Position numbers and translations under genes: made by a program. The notes beneath the pieces are model-generated. The model ran no database searches. It was given only the letters and a program-made list of their open reading frames with translations, and was not told where the DNA came from. From an uncultured bacterium (GTDB lineage Bacteria > Bacillota > Clostridia > Lachnospirales > Lachnospiraceae), in assembly GCA_905214955.1 (NCBI GenBank), contig CAJMON010000015.1, positions 1 to 52,740 of the forward strand: a DNA stretch of 52,740 nucleotides, written 5' to 3'. Positions 24,556 through 32,742 of this stretch are shown in pieces (within the stretch, counting starts at the first letter, position 1; each line of letters begins with the position of its first letter).

Positions 24556-25403
24556 TCGTAAAGACGGCAAAAACTGCTGGGTTCTGTCCCGGAGTGAAGC
24601 GGGCAGTCAAGATGGTTTACGAACAGGCCGGCATACCGGGAAAGAAGATTTATACCTACGGTCCTATCATCCACAACGAACAGGTGGTGGAGGATCTGCA
24701 GAAAAAAGGCGTGCAGGTGCTGGAGTCCAGGAAAGAGCTGGAGCAGTTAAAGGAAGGAACGGTCATCATACGGTCCCACGGAGTCCCCAAAGAGATTTAT
24801 GACCTGATTGAGCAAAAAGACCTGGAACTGGTAGATGCCACCTGCTATTATGTGCAGAAGATCCATCAGATTGTATGGGACAAAAGCAATGAAGGAAAAG
24901 ACATTCTGATCATTGGAAACGGCAGCCACCCGGAGGTGGAAGGCATCTGCGGATGGTGCAGAAACGGTGCAGATGTCATTGAGACAGAAGAAGAAGCACA
25001 CCAGTATGTCCACGATCAGGAAAAACCGCTTTGTATCGTCGCTCAGACGACATTTAACTACAAGAAATTTAATAAATTAGTTGAAATTATTTCAAAAAAG
25101 GGTTATGATATACTTGTTTTAAATACGATCTGCAGTGCAACGGAAAAGAGGCAGACGGAGGCTCGCGAGATCGCAAAAGAAGCAGATGCGATGATTGTGA
25201 TCGGAGGAAAGCACAGTTCCAACACGCAGAAACTATTTGAAATATGCAGTAAAGAATGTGCAAATACTTACTATATACAGAAACTAAAAGATTTGGATGT
25301 GCAGTCACTACAATCCATGAGTTGCGTAGGTATTACCGCAGGGGCATCGACCCCAAATAATATTATTGAGGAGGTTCAAAACAATGTCAGAAATGAGCTT
25401 TGA
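24552..25403 (+). CDS. ispH: 4-hydroxy-3-methylbut-2-enyl diphosphate reductase
   Basis: The 283-residue iron-sulfur enzyme makes IPP and DMAPP in the last step of the MEP pathway. Conserved elements are AGFCPGVKRAV with the first cluster Cys, PIIHNEQVV, VIIRSHGVPK, ELVDATCYYVQKIH with the second Cys, LNTICSATEKRQTEA with the third, and SCVGITAGASTPNNIIEEV at the end. In many Clostridia IspH is fused to ribosomal protein S1; here the two are separate frames overlapping by 20 bases. It also overlaps cmk (ATGA). Confidence 0.95.
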   Translation: MIVKTAKTAGFCPGVKRAVKMVYEQAGIPGKKIYTYGPIIHNEQVVEDLQKKGVQVLESRKELEQLKEGTVIIRSHGVPKEIYDLIEQKDLELVDATCYYVQKIHQIVWDKSNEGKDILIIGNGSHPEVEGICGWCRNGADVIETEEEAHQYVHDQEKPLCIVAQTTFNYKKFNKLVEIISKKGYDILVLNTICSATEKRQTEAREIAKEADAMIVIGGKHSSNTQKLFEICSKECANTYYIQKLKDLDVQSLQSMSCVGITAGASTPNNIIEEVQNNVRNEL

Positions 25404-26463
25404 ACAAATGCTGGACGAGTCATTCAAAACAATTCATAATGGAGAGGTAGTCGAAGGTACAGTTATCGATGTGAAAGATGACGAAATCATCTTGAATATA
25501 GGCTACAAAGCAGACGGTATCATTACGAAAAGCGAATATACCAATGACCAGAGCGTAGACCTCCATGAAGTAGTACATGTGAATGATAAGATGGAAGCAA
25601 AAGTTCTGAAAGTTAATGACGGTGAAGGACAGGTGGTTCTGACCTACAAACGTCTTGCAGCAGAAAAAGGAAATAAGAGACTGGAAGAAGCATTTGAGAA
25701 CCATGAGGTTCTGAAAGCTCCGGTTGCTCAGGTTCTGGATGGCGGCTTAAGCGTTATCGTTGATGAAGCCAGAGTATTTATCCCGGCCAGCCTGGTATCT
25801 GATACCTATGAAAAGAATCTCGGCAAATATGCCGGACAGGAGATCGAGTTCGTGATCAGCGAGTTCAATCCCCGCAGAAGAAGAATCATCGGTGACCGTA
25901 AGCAGCTGCTGGTTGCTAAGAAAGCAGAGATGCAGAAAGAACTCTTCGAGCGGATTCATCCGGGCGATGTAGTAGAAGGCGTTATCAAGAACATTACAGA
26001 TTTTGGTGCATTCATCGATCTGGGCGGAGCAGATGGTCTGCTTCACATTTCTGAGATGTCCTGGGGCCGCGTAGAGAACCCGAAAAAAGTATTCAAAGTT
26101 GGTGAGAAACTTACTGTCCTGATCAAAGACATCAGCGGCGATAAGATTGCTCTGAGCCTGAAATTTGCAGATCAGAATCCGTGGCTGAGTGCTGCAGAGA
26201 AATATGCAGTAGGAAATGTAGTAGAAGGCCGTGTGGCAAGAATGACCGATTTCGGCGCTTTCGTAGAGCTGGAGCCGGGCGTAGATGCACTGCTTCATGT
26301 TTCCCAGATTTCTCAGGAGCATGTAGAGAAGCCGGCTGATGTACTGAGCATTGGTGAAGTGATCACTGCCAAAGTAGTAGACTTCAATGAGGAAGACAAG
26401 AAGATCAGCCTCAGCATGAAAGCTCTCCAGACCGCTTCCAAAGAAGCTGACGAGGAAGAGTAA
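25384..26463 (+). CDS. rpsA: S1 RNA-binding domain protein (ribosomal protein S1-like)
   Basis: The 359-residue protein has four S1 repeats: about 15-85 (VVEGTVIDVKDDEIILNIGY), 100-165, 185-255 (VVEGVIKNITDFGAFIDLGG) and 270-340 (VVEGRVARMTDFGAFVELEPG). It should bind mRNA and aid translation initiation. It is shorter than the six-repeat proteobacterial S1, as usual in Firmicutes. The ATG at 25384 has GAGGAGG upstream, inside ispH, so the two proteins overlap by 20 bases in different frames. A strong terminator follows. Confidence 0.9.
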   Translation: MSEMSFEQMLDESFKTIHNGEVVEGTVIDVKDDEIILNIGYKADGIITKSEYTNDQSVDLHEVVHVNDKMEAKVLKVNDGEGQVVLTYKRLAAEKGNKRLEEAFENHEVLKAPVAQVLDGGLSVIVDEARVFIPASLVSDTYEKNLGKYAGQEIEFVISEFNPRRRRIIGDRKQLLVAKKAEMQKELFERIHPGDVVEGVIKNITDFGAFIDLGGADGLLHISEMSWGRVENPKKVFKVGEKLTVLIKDISGDKIALSLKFADQNPWLSAAEKYAVGNVVEGRVARMTDFGAFVELEPGVDALLHVSQISQEHVEKPADVLSIGEVITAKVVDFNEEDKKISLSMKALQTASKEADEEE

Positions 26464-26486
26464 AATTTTACAAAGCATATGGTGAG

Positions 26487-26521
26487 GGGAGGATGTTGTC
26501 AAACAACATCCTCCCTTTTTT
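26487..26521 (+). terminator. Strong intrinsic terminator after rpsA
   Basis: GGGAGGATGTTGT (26487-26499) and ACAACATCCTCCC (26503-26515) form a perfect 13 base-pair stem with a three-base loop, followed by TTTTTT. Confidence 0.92.
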
Positions 26522-26577
26522 GACATTGTGAAAAAATTTTCAAGAATGTGAAATTTTTTTCAAAGTTTCCTGAAAGA

Positions 26578-27558
26578 TTAAAGAAAAGATAACAAAAATC
26601 TGGCATAGCTTTGTAAGTTTTCCGGATTTGCTTCCCAGTCCGGGGTATAGAGAAGCCAGGCATCGGAAGCTTTCCACTCAGAAAGAAAATAAGTTCCCAC
26701 AGCAGGAGAAGGGAGAAAGTTCCCACTTTTCTTGATGTAGCAGGTGGAAGCTTTGGCTGGCACCCGGTTTTTCTTATCCATATAGGCAGCTACGCTTTTG
26801 TGAATGGCCTGGTCTTCTGCCGGAAGATAATAATAATTTTTATAATCCTGGAAGAAGTATTTCAGCGTTCCGGAAAATCCATACACCAAAAGCTGGATTT
26901 GATTTCCTTCTCCTTTCAGATAAAAATGCTCATACATATGAGAGATAGGAAAAGGCAGGGAAAATGGCAGGGTAATGGAAAGCTGATACTGAAAAGCCTT
27001 TGGATCTGCAGCTGGATGTCCCGAAACTTCCTGGAAACTGCCATTTTTCAGATCAAGGAAAGAAAGCAGAGGCAAAAGTTTTGGAAGCATGGTGAGATCG
27101 TTATCCTCTGGGGAACGCACAAGTCCAAGGAGATGCTCCAGGCTTTTCTGGTCCATATGTTCCAGGCCAAAAAACTTCTGGAACGGGCGGATGGCCTGAT
27201 AAAGATCCAGATGGGACAGATCAGAAAGAGGAAAAGAAAGGCCAAGAGCAGAAGCTTTCTTTTTCAGAAACGGAAGGTCAAAGCTGGTGCCCCCAAAGGT
27301 GACAAGGGCTGTACAGGAAGAAAGTTTTGCAAAGAGGGCCGAAAGAAGAGCGGTTTCTTCCTTTTTTGTTTCGGTGATCCACAAAGCGGCAATCCAACAT
27401 CCATTTTCCGGAAAGAGGCAGCCAGCATACGCCAGGGAGGCGTTTTTTCTGGCATAGCCGGTGGATTCGATATCCAGAAAAGAAATGGTATTTGAAAAAG
27501 GAAAACAGCCGGGAAGGTTTTCCGGAATCTTTCCCAGCGAAAATTGTTTTGTAATCAT
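26578..27558 (-). CDS. Ribonuclease H-like exonuclease domain protein (YprB type)
   Basis: The 326-residue protein carries a DnaQ-like exonuclease fold: FLDIESTGY with the Asp-x-Glu pair near residue 29, VTFGGTSFDLPFLKKKA with a second acidic position, HLDLYQAIRPF, and a later LTMLPKLLPLL. This matches the YprB ribonuclease H-like domain, found next to or fused to helicases; here there is no helicase and the C-terminal third is unassigned. Function is unknown, possibly nucleic-acid processing. It is transcribed divergently from rnfC and converges on rpsA. Confidence 0.75.
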   Translation of the reverse strand: MITKQFSLGKIPENLPGCFPFSNTISFLDIESTGYARKNASLAYAGCLFPENGCWIAALWITETKKEETALLSALFAKLSSCTALVTFGGTSFDLPFLKKKASALGLSFPLSDLSHLDLYQAIRPFQKFFGLEHMDQKSLEHLLGLVRSPEDNDLTMLPKLLPLLSFLDLKNGSFQEVSGHPAADPKAFQYQLSITLPFSLPFPISHMYEHFYLKGEGNQIQLLVYGFSGTLKYFFQDYKNYYYLPAEDQAIHKSVAAYMDKKNRVPAKASTCYIKKSGNFLPSPAVGTYFLSEWKASDAWLLYTPDWEANPENLQSYARFLLSFL

Positions 27559-27646
27559 AGAAAACTCCTTTCGAGTTCATTATAAAGAAAATCCAAAAGA
27601 AGCACAAGAAGGGCAGTTAAAATTTTAAGAAGGAAGGTATGAAAAG

Positions 27647-28966
27647 ATGGCCAAACGAACATTCCGGGGCGGAATTCATCCCTATGACGGCAAAGAGCTT
27701 TCCAAAGATAAGCCGGTTCGGAAAGTCTGTCCCAAGGGGGAACTGGTATACCCCCTTTCTCAGCATATCGGAGCACCGGCAGTCTGTCTGGTAAAAAAAG
27801 GAGATCATGTCCTGGCAGGACAGAAGATCGCAGAAGCAGGCGGATTTGTTTCTGTTCCTATTCATGCGTCTGTTTCCGGGACGGTAAAAAATATCGAACC
27901 GAGGCTGACCGCCACAGGTACCATGGTAAATTCCGTCATTGTGGAGAATGACGGTGCTTATGAGGAGACCGGATACCCAGCCTGCAAACCATTGAAAGAT
28001 CTGGAAAAAGCGGAAATTTTAAACATGATCAAGGAAGCAGGCGTTGTGGGCATGGGAGGAGCCGGATTTCCTACCCATGTGAAGCTTTCACCGAAAGAGC
28101 CGGAAAAAATTGAATACATCATTGTAAACTGTGCAGAGTGTGAACCCTATTTAACCAGTGATTACCGGAGAATGTTAGATGCACCGGAAAAAATTATTGG
28201 CGGACTGAAGATCATTCTGAAACTGTTTCCCACGGCAAAAGGCGTGATTGCCATTGAGGACAATAAAAAAGACGCCATTGCCCTGATGGAGAAAAAGGCA
28301 GAGGGAGAAGAAAATATCCAGGTTCTTGCCCTGAAAACCAAGTATCCCCAGGGCGCAGAGCGTATGCTGATCTATGCCGTTACTGGAAGAAAGATCAATT
28401 CTTCCATGCTTCCTGCAGATGCTGGATGTATTGTGGACAACTGCGAGACCGTCTATGCCATTAACCGGGCAGTGACGGAAGGAAAACCAGTGACAGAACG
28501 GATTGTAACGGTAACTGGTGATGCCATTACAGATCCTCAGAACTTTTCCGTATATACCGGAACCAGTTATCAGGAACTGGTGGACGCAGCAGGCGGTTTT
28601 AAGCAGGAGCCGGAAAAGGTTATTTCCGGAGGTCCCATGATGGGATTTGCCATGTTTGACTTAAATGTTCCCTGTACCAAGACTTCCTCTGCGATTCTGT
28701 GTATGACCAAAGATGAGGCAGCCATGTTTGAGCCCACCGCCTGCATCAACTGCGGACGGTGTGTCAGCGCCTGCCCGGAGCATTTGATTCCTGCAAGGCT
28801 TGCAGACCTGGCAGAACGCCACGATGAAGCTGCCTTTGATAAGATGGGCGGCTTGGAGTGCTGCGAATGCGGCTGCTGCAGCTACAGCTGTCCTGCAAGA
28901 CGGCACCTGACCCAGGAAATCAAGTCCATGCGCCGGATTGTTATGGCTTCTAAACGGAAGAAATAA
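27647..28966 (+). CDS. rnfC: Rnf complex subunit C
   Basis: The 439-residue peripheral subunit oxidises or reduces NAD(H) in the ferredoxin:NAD+ oxidoreductase. It has the N-terminal RnfC barrel-sandwich region (GGIHPYDGKELSKDKPV), the NADH/FMN glycine-rich loop GVVGMGGAGFPTHVKL, the NCAECEPYLTSDYR segment, and two C-terminal 4Fe-4S motifs, CINCGRCVSACP and CCECGCCSYSCP. First of six genes in the order C-D-G-E-A-B, the usual clostridial order. GGAAGG lies upstream of the ATG. Confidence 0.95.
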   Translation: MAKRTFRGGIHPYDGKELSKDKPVRKVCPKGELVYPLSQHIGAPAVCLVKKGDHVLAGQKIAEAGGFVSVPIHASVSGTVKNIEPRLTATGTMVNSVIVENDGAYEETGYPACKPLKDLEKAEILNMIKEAGVVGMGGAGFPTHVKLSPKEPEKIEYIIVNCAECEPYLTSDYRRMLDAPEKIIGGLKIILKLFPTAKGVIAIEDNKKDAIALMEKKAEGEENIQVLALKTKYPQGAERMLIYAVTGRKINSSMLPADAGCIVDNCETVYAINRAVTEGKPVTERIVTVTGDAITDPQNFSVYTGTSYQELVDAAGGFKQEPEKVISGGPMMGFAMFDLNVPCTKTSSAILCMTKDEAAMFEPTACINCGRCVSACPEHLIPARLADLAERHDEAAFDKMGGLECCECGCCSYSCPARRHLTQEIKSMRRIVMASKRKK

Positions 28967-28980
28967 GGGGGAATCGAGAA

Positions 28981-29916
28981 ATGAATGAGAAAAAATGGAA
29001 TGTGTCCACGAATCCCCATGTGCGTTCTGCCGTGCGGACGGACAAGATTATGGAACTGGTACTGTTGGCCCTGCTTCCTGCTTCGATTTTCGGAGTGTGG
29101 CACTTTGGATGGAATGCCCTGCTTCTGATTATCGTCAGTGTGGGCACATGTGTGCTGACAGAGTATGTATATGAAAAATTGATGCACAAAAAGATCACTG
29201 TTTCGGACTGCAGCGCAGCAGTGACAGGCCTTCTGCTGGCCTTAAACCTGCCTTCTTCAGCGCCCTGGTGGCTGGCTGTTCTTGGCGGTATTTTTGCAAT
29301 CCTTATTGTAAAGCAGCTCTTTGGAGGCCTGGGACAGAACTTTATGAACCCGGCATTGGCAGCCAGATGCTTTCTGTTAATTTCCTTTGCAGGCAGAATG
29401 ACCAATTTTGCTTATGACGGATTTTCCGGCGCCACCCCATTAGCAGCTATCAAAGCTGGAGAACCGGTATATGTGCTGGATATGTTCCTTGGAAATACCG
29501 CTGGAACCATCGGTGAGACTTCTGTGATTGCCATTCTCATTGGTGCAGCCATTCTTCTGTGGTTCCAGGTGATTGATCTTCGGATTCCCGGCACCTACCT
29601 GTTAAGCTTTGCGGTGTTTGTGCTGATTTTCGGCGGCCATAGATTTGATCTTTCTTATGTGGCAGCAGAACTTTGCGGCGGCGGCCTGATGCTGGGTGCA
29701 TTCTTTATGGCCACTGACTATGTAACTTCTCCCATTACCAAGACAGGACAGCTGGTATATGGATGTATCTTAGGCATTTTAACCGGCGTTTTCCGTTTGT
29801 TTGGAAATTCCGCAGAAGGAGTTTCCTACGCTATTATTTTCGGAAACCTGCTGGTACCGTTAATTGAGCGGATTACCATGCCGCGGCCATTTGGAAGGGA
29901 GGAGAAAAAAGCATGA
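28981..29916 (+). CDS. rnfD: Rnf complex subunit D
   Basis: The 311-residue membrane subunit is related to NqrB and carries covalent FMN. The flavinylation motif S149-G-A-T152 in FSGATPLAAIKAG identifies T152 as the likely FMN-phosphoester residue. The protein has about nine to ten hydrophobic spans and the family segment GGLGQNFMNPALAARCFL. It overlaps rnfG by four bases. The FMN would be attached by an ApbE such as the one at 34194. Confidence 0.95.
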   Translation: MNEKKWNVSTNPHVRSAVRTDKIMELVLLALLPASIFGVWHFGWNALLLIIVSVGTCVLTEYVYEKLMHKKITVSDCSAAVTGLLLALNLPSSAPWWLAVLGGIFAILIVKQLFGGLGQNFMNPALAARCFLLISFAGRMTNFAYDGFSGATPLAAIKAGEPVYVLDMFLGNTAGTIGETSVIAILIGAAILLWFQVIDLRIPGTYLLSFAVFVLIFGGHRFDLSYVAAELCGGGLMLGAFFMATDYVTSPITKTGQLVYGCILGILTGVFRLFGNSAEGVSYAIIFGNLLVPLIERITMPRPFGREEKKA

Positions 29917-30536
29917 ATAAGATCGTAAAAAATGCCCTGATCCTTATGGCGATCACACTGGTATCCGGCCTTTTGCTGGGACTGGTTTACCAAGTTACCA
30001 AAGACCCCATTGCGGCAGAAGAGGCGAAAGAAAAACAGGAGGCCTACCAGGCAGTTTTCCCGGATGCGGCATCTTTTGAAGAGCTGGACGAGAAAAACGC
30101 TTCTCTGGAAAAAGCAGCAGATGTGCTGGAAGAAAACGGCCTTTCTGCAGAACACATTGATGAAGTGCTGGGGGCTGTGGATGATTCCGGAAAGCTTCTT
30201 GGTGTGGTAATGAATGTGACCACCACGGAAGGATACGGTGGAGACATCAACTTTTCCATGGGAATTCAGAAAGACGGTACCTTAAATGGCATCCAGATTC
30301 TTTCCATCAGTGAGACAGCCGGTCTTGGTATGCGCGCAAAAGAGGCATCTTTCCAGGATCAGTTTGCAGGAAAAAATGTGAAAAAATTTACGTACACGAA
30401 GACAGGAGCTTCTACAGATGACGAGATCGACGCTTTAAGCGGCGCTACCGTCACCAGCAATGCCATGACAAACGGCGTGAATGCCGGCCTGTGCTTCTTT
30501 GCAAGCCTGCAGGAAGGAGGAGTTTTTGATGAATAA
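29913..30536 (+). CDS. rnfG: Rnf complex subunit G
   Basis: The 207-residue subunit has one N-terminal membrane helix (about 8-27) and an extracytoplasmic FMN-binding domain. The flavinylation site is S176-G-A-T179 in LSGATVTSNAMTNGV. SETAGLGMRAKE is the conserved substrate-binding segment for the flavin domain. Starts four bases inside rnfD and overlaps rnfE by eight bases. Confidence 0.94.
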   Translation: MNKIVKNALILMAITLVSGLLLGLVYQVTKDPIAAEEAKEKQEAYQAVFPDAASFEELDEKNASLEKAADVLEENGLSAEHIDEVLGAVDDSGKLLGVVMNVTTTEGYGGDINFSMGIQKDGTLNGIQILSISETAGLGMRAKEASFQDQFAGKNVKKFTYTKTGASTDDEIDALSGATVTSNAMTNGVNAGLCFFASLQEGGVFDE

Positions 30537-31209
30537 AGCAGCAGAGCGTCTGTACAACGGAATTATAAAAGAAAATCCTACCTTTGTCATGATGCTGGGA
30601 ATGTGTCCGACCCTGGCTGTTACCACATCAGCGATGAACGGCATTGGAATGGGCCTTACCACCACGGTGATTCTGGCCATGTCCAACATGATGATTTCAG
30701 CCCTGCGCAAAGTCATTCCAGACGGCGTGCGTATGCCGGCTTATATCGTAATTGTGGCATCCTTTGTAACCATTGTGCAGTTTCTTCTCCAGGGATATAT
30801 TCCGAGCCTGTATGCAAGCCTTGGCATATATATTCCCCTGATTGTGGTAAACTGTATCATTCTTGGCCGTGCAGAAAGCTATGCTTCCAAGAATCCGGTA
30901 TTTCCCTCCCTGTTTGATGGAATCGGCATGGGACTTGGTTTTACCATTGGACTGACCTGTATTGGCATTGTCCGTGAGCTGATCGGTGCTGGTACAGTGT
31001 TTGGTTTCCAGGTAATGCCGTCTTCTTACGAACCAATCACCATCTTTATCCTGGCTCCCGGTGCATTTTTGGTGCTGTCTATGCTGACTGCCATCCAGAA
31101 CAAGGTGCGCATTGAAGCAGCGAAAAAAGGAAAAGAGACCAACATTGGAAAAGGCTGTACGGGATGCTGTGATGCATGCCAGGAAAGCTGTAAAGGAGGG
31201 AAGAACTGA
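30529..31209 (+). CDS. rnfE: Rnf complex subunit E, with Cys-rich tail
   Basis: The 226-residue membrane subunit is homologous to NqrD. It has the half-channel Cys residues C26 (MMLGMCPTLAVT) and C109 (IVVNCIILGRAES), which in Rnf/Nqr bind a cluster shared with RnfA inside the membrane. Six spans are visible. Unusually, the C-terminus carries five cysteines within twelve residues (C210, C213, C214, C217, C221). The ATG at 30529 has AAGGAGGAG upstream and overlaps the rnfG stop by eight bases. Confidence 0.93.
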   Translation: MNKAAERLYNGIIKENPTFVMMLGMCPTLAVTTSAMNGIGMGLTTTVILAMSNMMISALRKVIPDGVRMPAYIVIVASFVTIVQFLLQGYIPSLYASLGIYIPLIVVNCIILGRAESYASKNPVFPSLFDGIGMGLGFTIGLTCIGIVRELIGAGTVFGFQVMPSSYEPITIFILAPGAFLVLSMLTAIQNKVRIEAAKKGKETNIGKGCTGCCDACQESCKGGKN

Positions 31210-31784
31210 TGGGCAAGCTTCTGATGATCGCTGTAGGTGCTGCTCTGATCAATAACGTTGTGTTAAGCCAGTTCCTGGGACTGTGTGCATTCCTTGGAGT
31301 TTCCAAGAAAATGGATACTGCGGCAGGAATGGGAGCAGCCGTTGTTTTCGTTATCACCATTTCTTCTCTGATTACCGGTGTAATTTACCAGTTTCTGTTG
31401 GTGCCGCTGCATGTGGAATATCTCCAGACCATCGTATTTATCGTAGTCATTGCAGCTCTGGTGCAGTTTGTGGAAATGGTCATTAAAAAATTAAGTCCCA
31501 GTCTTTACAATGCGCTGGGTGTGTATCTTCCACTGATCACCACCAACTGTGCAGTACTGGGTGTGGCTCTGATCAATGTGCAGAAATCTTACAGCATTCT
31601 GGAAGGTGTGGTAAACGGATTTGCAACTGCTGTCGGTTTTACCATTGCAATCGTGCTCATGGCCGGTATCCGGGAAAAGACGGAGTACAACGATGTTCCG
31701 GAGGCATTTAAAGGCTCACCGATTGTACTGCTGACCGCCTGTCTGATGGCCATTGCATTTTTCGGCTTTTCAGGATTAAAGTAG
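31209..31784 (+). CDS. rnfA: Rnf complex subunit A
   Basis: The 191-residue membrane subunit is homologous to NqrE and pairs with RnfE in inverted topology. Conserved Cys residues are C26 (SQFLGLCAFLG) and C114 (LPLITTNCAVLGVAL), the intramembrane cluster ligands. About six spans; normal length. The start overlaps the rnfE stop by one base, and AAAGGAGGG lies upstream within rnfE. Confidence 0.94.
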   Translation: MGKLLMIAVGAALINNVVLSQFLGLCAFLGVSKKMDTAAGMGAAVVFVITISSLITGVIYQFLLVPLHVEYLQTIVFIVVIAALVQFVEMVIKKLSPSLYNALGVYLPLITTNCAVLGVALINVQKSYSILEGVVNGFATAVGFTIAIVLMAGIREKTEYNDVPEAFKGSPIVLLTACLMAIAFFGFSGLK

Positions 31785-31800
31785 AGGGAGGAACAGGAGT

Positions 31801-32595
31801 ATGATAACAGGAATTCTCATCGCAGCTGCCATTGTAGGTGGAACCGGGCTTCTTCTGGGACTGTTCCTTGGAGCTGCAGATAAAAAGTTTAAAGTAGAAG
31901 TAGACGAAAGAGAGCAGGCTGTCCGGGAAGCACTTCCTGGAAACAACTGCGGCGGCTGCGGCATGGCAGGATGCGATGCCATGGCAAAGGCCATTGTTTC
32001 CGGGGAAGCACCGGTGAATGCCTGTCCGGTGGGCGGTGAGGCGGCAGCAACTAAAATTGCTCAGATTATGGGAGCCGAGGCTGGTGCCTCCAAGCGGATG
32101 ACCGCTTTTGTGAAATGTTCCGGAGATTGTGAGGCCGTGACAGAAAAATATGACTATTATGGAACCAAAGACTGTGCCATGATGCCGTTTCTGCCAAATG
32201 GCGGTTCCAAGTCCTGCAGTTACGGCTGCTGTGGCTACGGAACCTGCGCACAGGTCTGTCAGTTTGACGCTATCCATGTCGTTGGTGGAGTGGCAGTGGT
32301 AGACAAAGAAAAATGCAAAGCCTGCGGTCAGTGTGTTTCCCATTGCCCAAAACACCTCATTGAACTGGTGCCCTACGATGCCAAATATCTGGTACGGTGT
32401 TCTTCCAAGGACAAAGGAAAACAGGTAATGCAGGCATGTAAGGCAGGCTGTATCGGCTGTAAGAAGTGTGAGCGTGGCTGTGAGGCCGGTGCCATTACCG
32501 TGACAGACAATCTGGCTCATGTGGATACGGACAAATGTGTCAGCTGTGGAAAATGTGCTGCAGATTGTTCCAGAAAGTGCATTACAAACAATTAA
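31801..32595 (+). CDS. rnfB: Rnf complex subunit B (ferredoxin-type)
   Basis: The 264-residue subunit is the electron entry from ferredoxin. It has an N-terminal membrane helix (about 4-25), the 4Fe-4S motif NNCGGCGMAGCDAMAKAI with C50, C53 and C58, and later ferredoxin cluster sets including CKACGQCVSHCPKHL, GCIGCKKCERGC and CVSCGKCAADCSRKC. The number of cysteines predicts several clusters, as in other clostridial RnfB. Last gene of the Rnf operon, followed by a terminator. Confidence 0.95.
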   Translation: MITGILIAAAIVGGTGLLLGLFLGAADKKFKVEVDEREQAVREALPGNNCGGCGMAGCDAMAKAIVSGEAPVNACPVGGEAAATKIAQIMGAEAGASKRMTAFVKCSGDCEAVTEKYDYYGTKDCAMMPFLPNGGSKSCSYGCCGYGTCAQVCQFDAIHVVGGVAVVDKEKCKACGQCVSHCPKHLIELVPYDAKYLVRCSSKDKGKQVMQACKAGCIGCKKCERGCEAGAITVTDNLAHVDTDKCVSCGKCAADCSRKCITNN

Positions 32596-32615
32596 ATTCC
32601 CTGGTTTTTGCAAAT

Positions 32616-32652
32616 AAGGACGTAAAATTAAAAAGTTACGTCCTTGTTTTTT
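32616..32652 (+). terminator. Intrinsic terminator after rnfB
   Basis: AAGGACGTAA (32616-32625) pairs perfectly with TTACGTCCTT (32636-32645), followed by G and TTTTTT. Confidence 0.85.
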
Positions 32653-32671
32653 GTAAAAAAAACCTTATAAT
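32644..32671 (+). promoter_or_regulatory. Probable promoter for rhaA
   Basis: TATAAT at 32666-32671 is perfect; the best -35 match is TTGTTT at 32644-32649 with a 16-base spacer, overlapping the T-run of the rnfB terminator. The leader is about 65 bases. Confidence 0.45.
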
Positions 32672-32742
32672 GGAAATAAGAATGAACGCTGTGAGTTACG
32701 AAACAACACATTGTTTTATAAAAAAGAAAGGTGGATACAACG

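Noticed and set aside
25747..26526. A 259-codon minus-strand frame opposite rpsA
   Set aside because: It is antisense to an intact S1 protein, includes the terminator hairpin and lacks any family motif.
31708..32613. A 301-codon minus-strand frame opposite rnfB and the end of rnfA
   Set aside because: It lies entirely antisense to rnfA/rnfB and is Ser/His/Cys-rich only because it mirrors ferredoxin codons.
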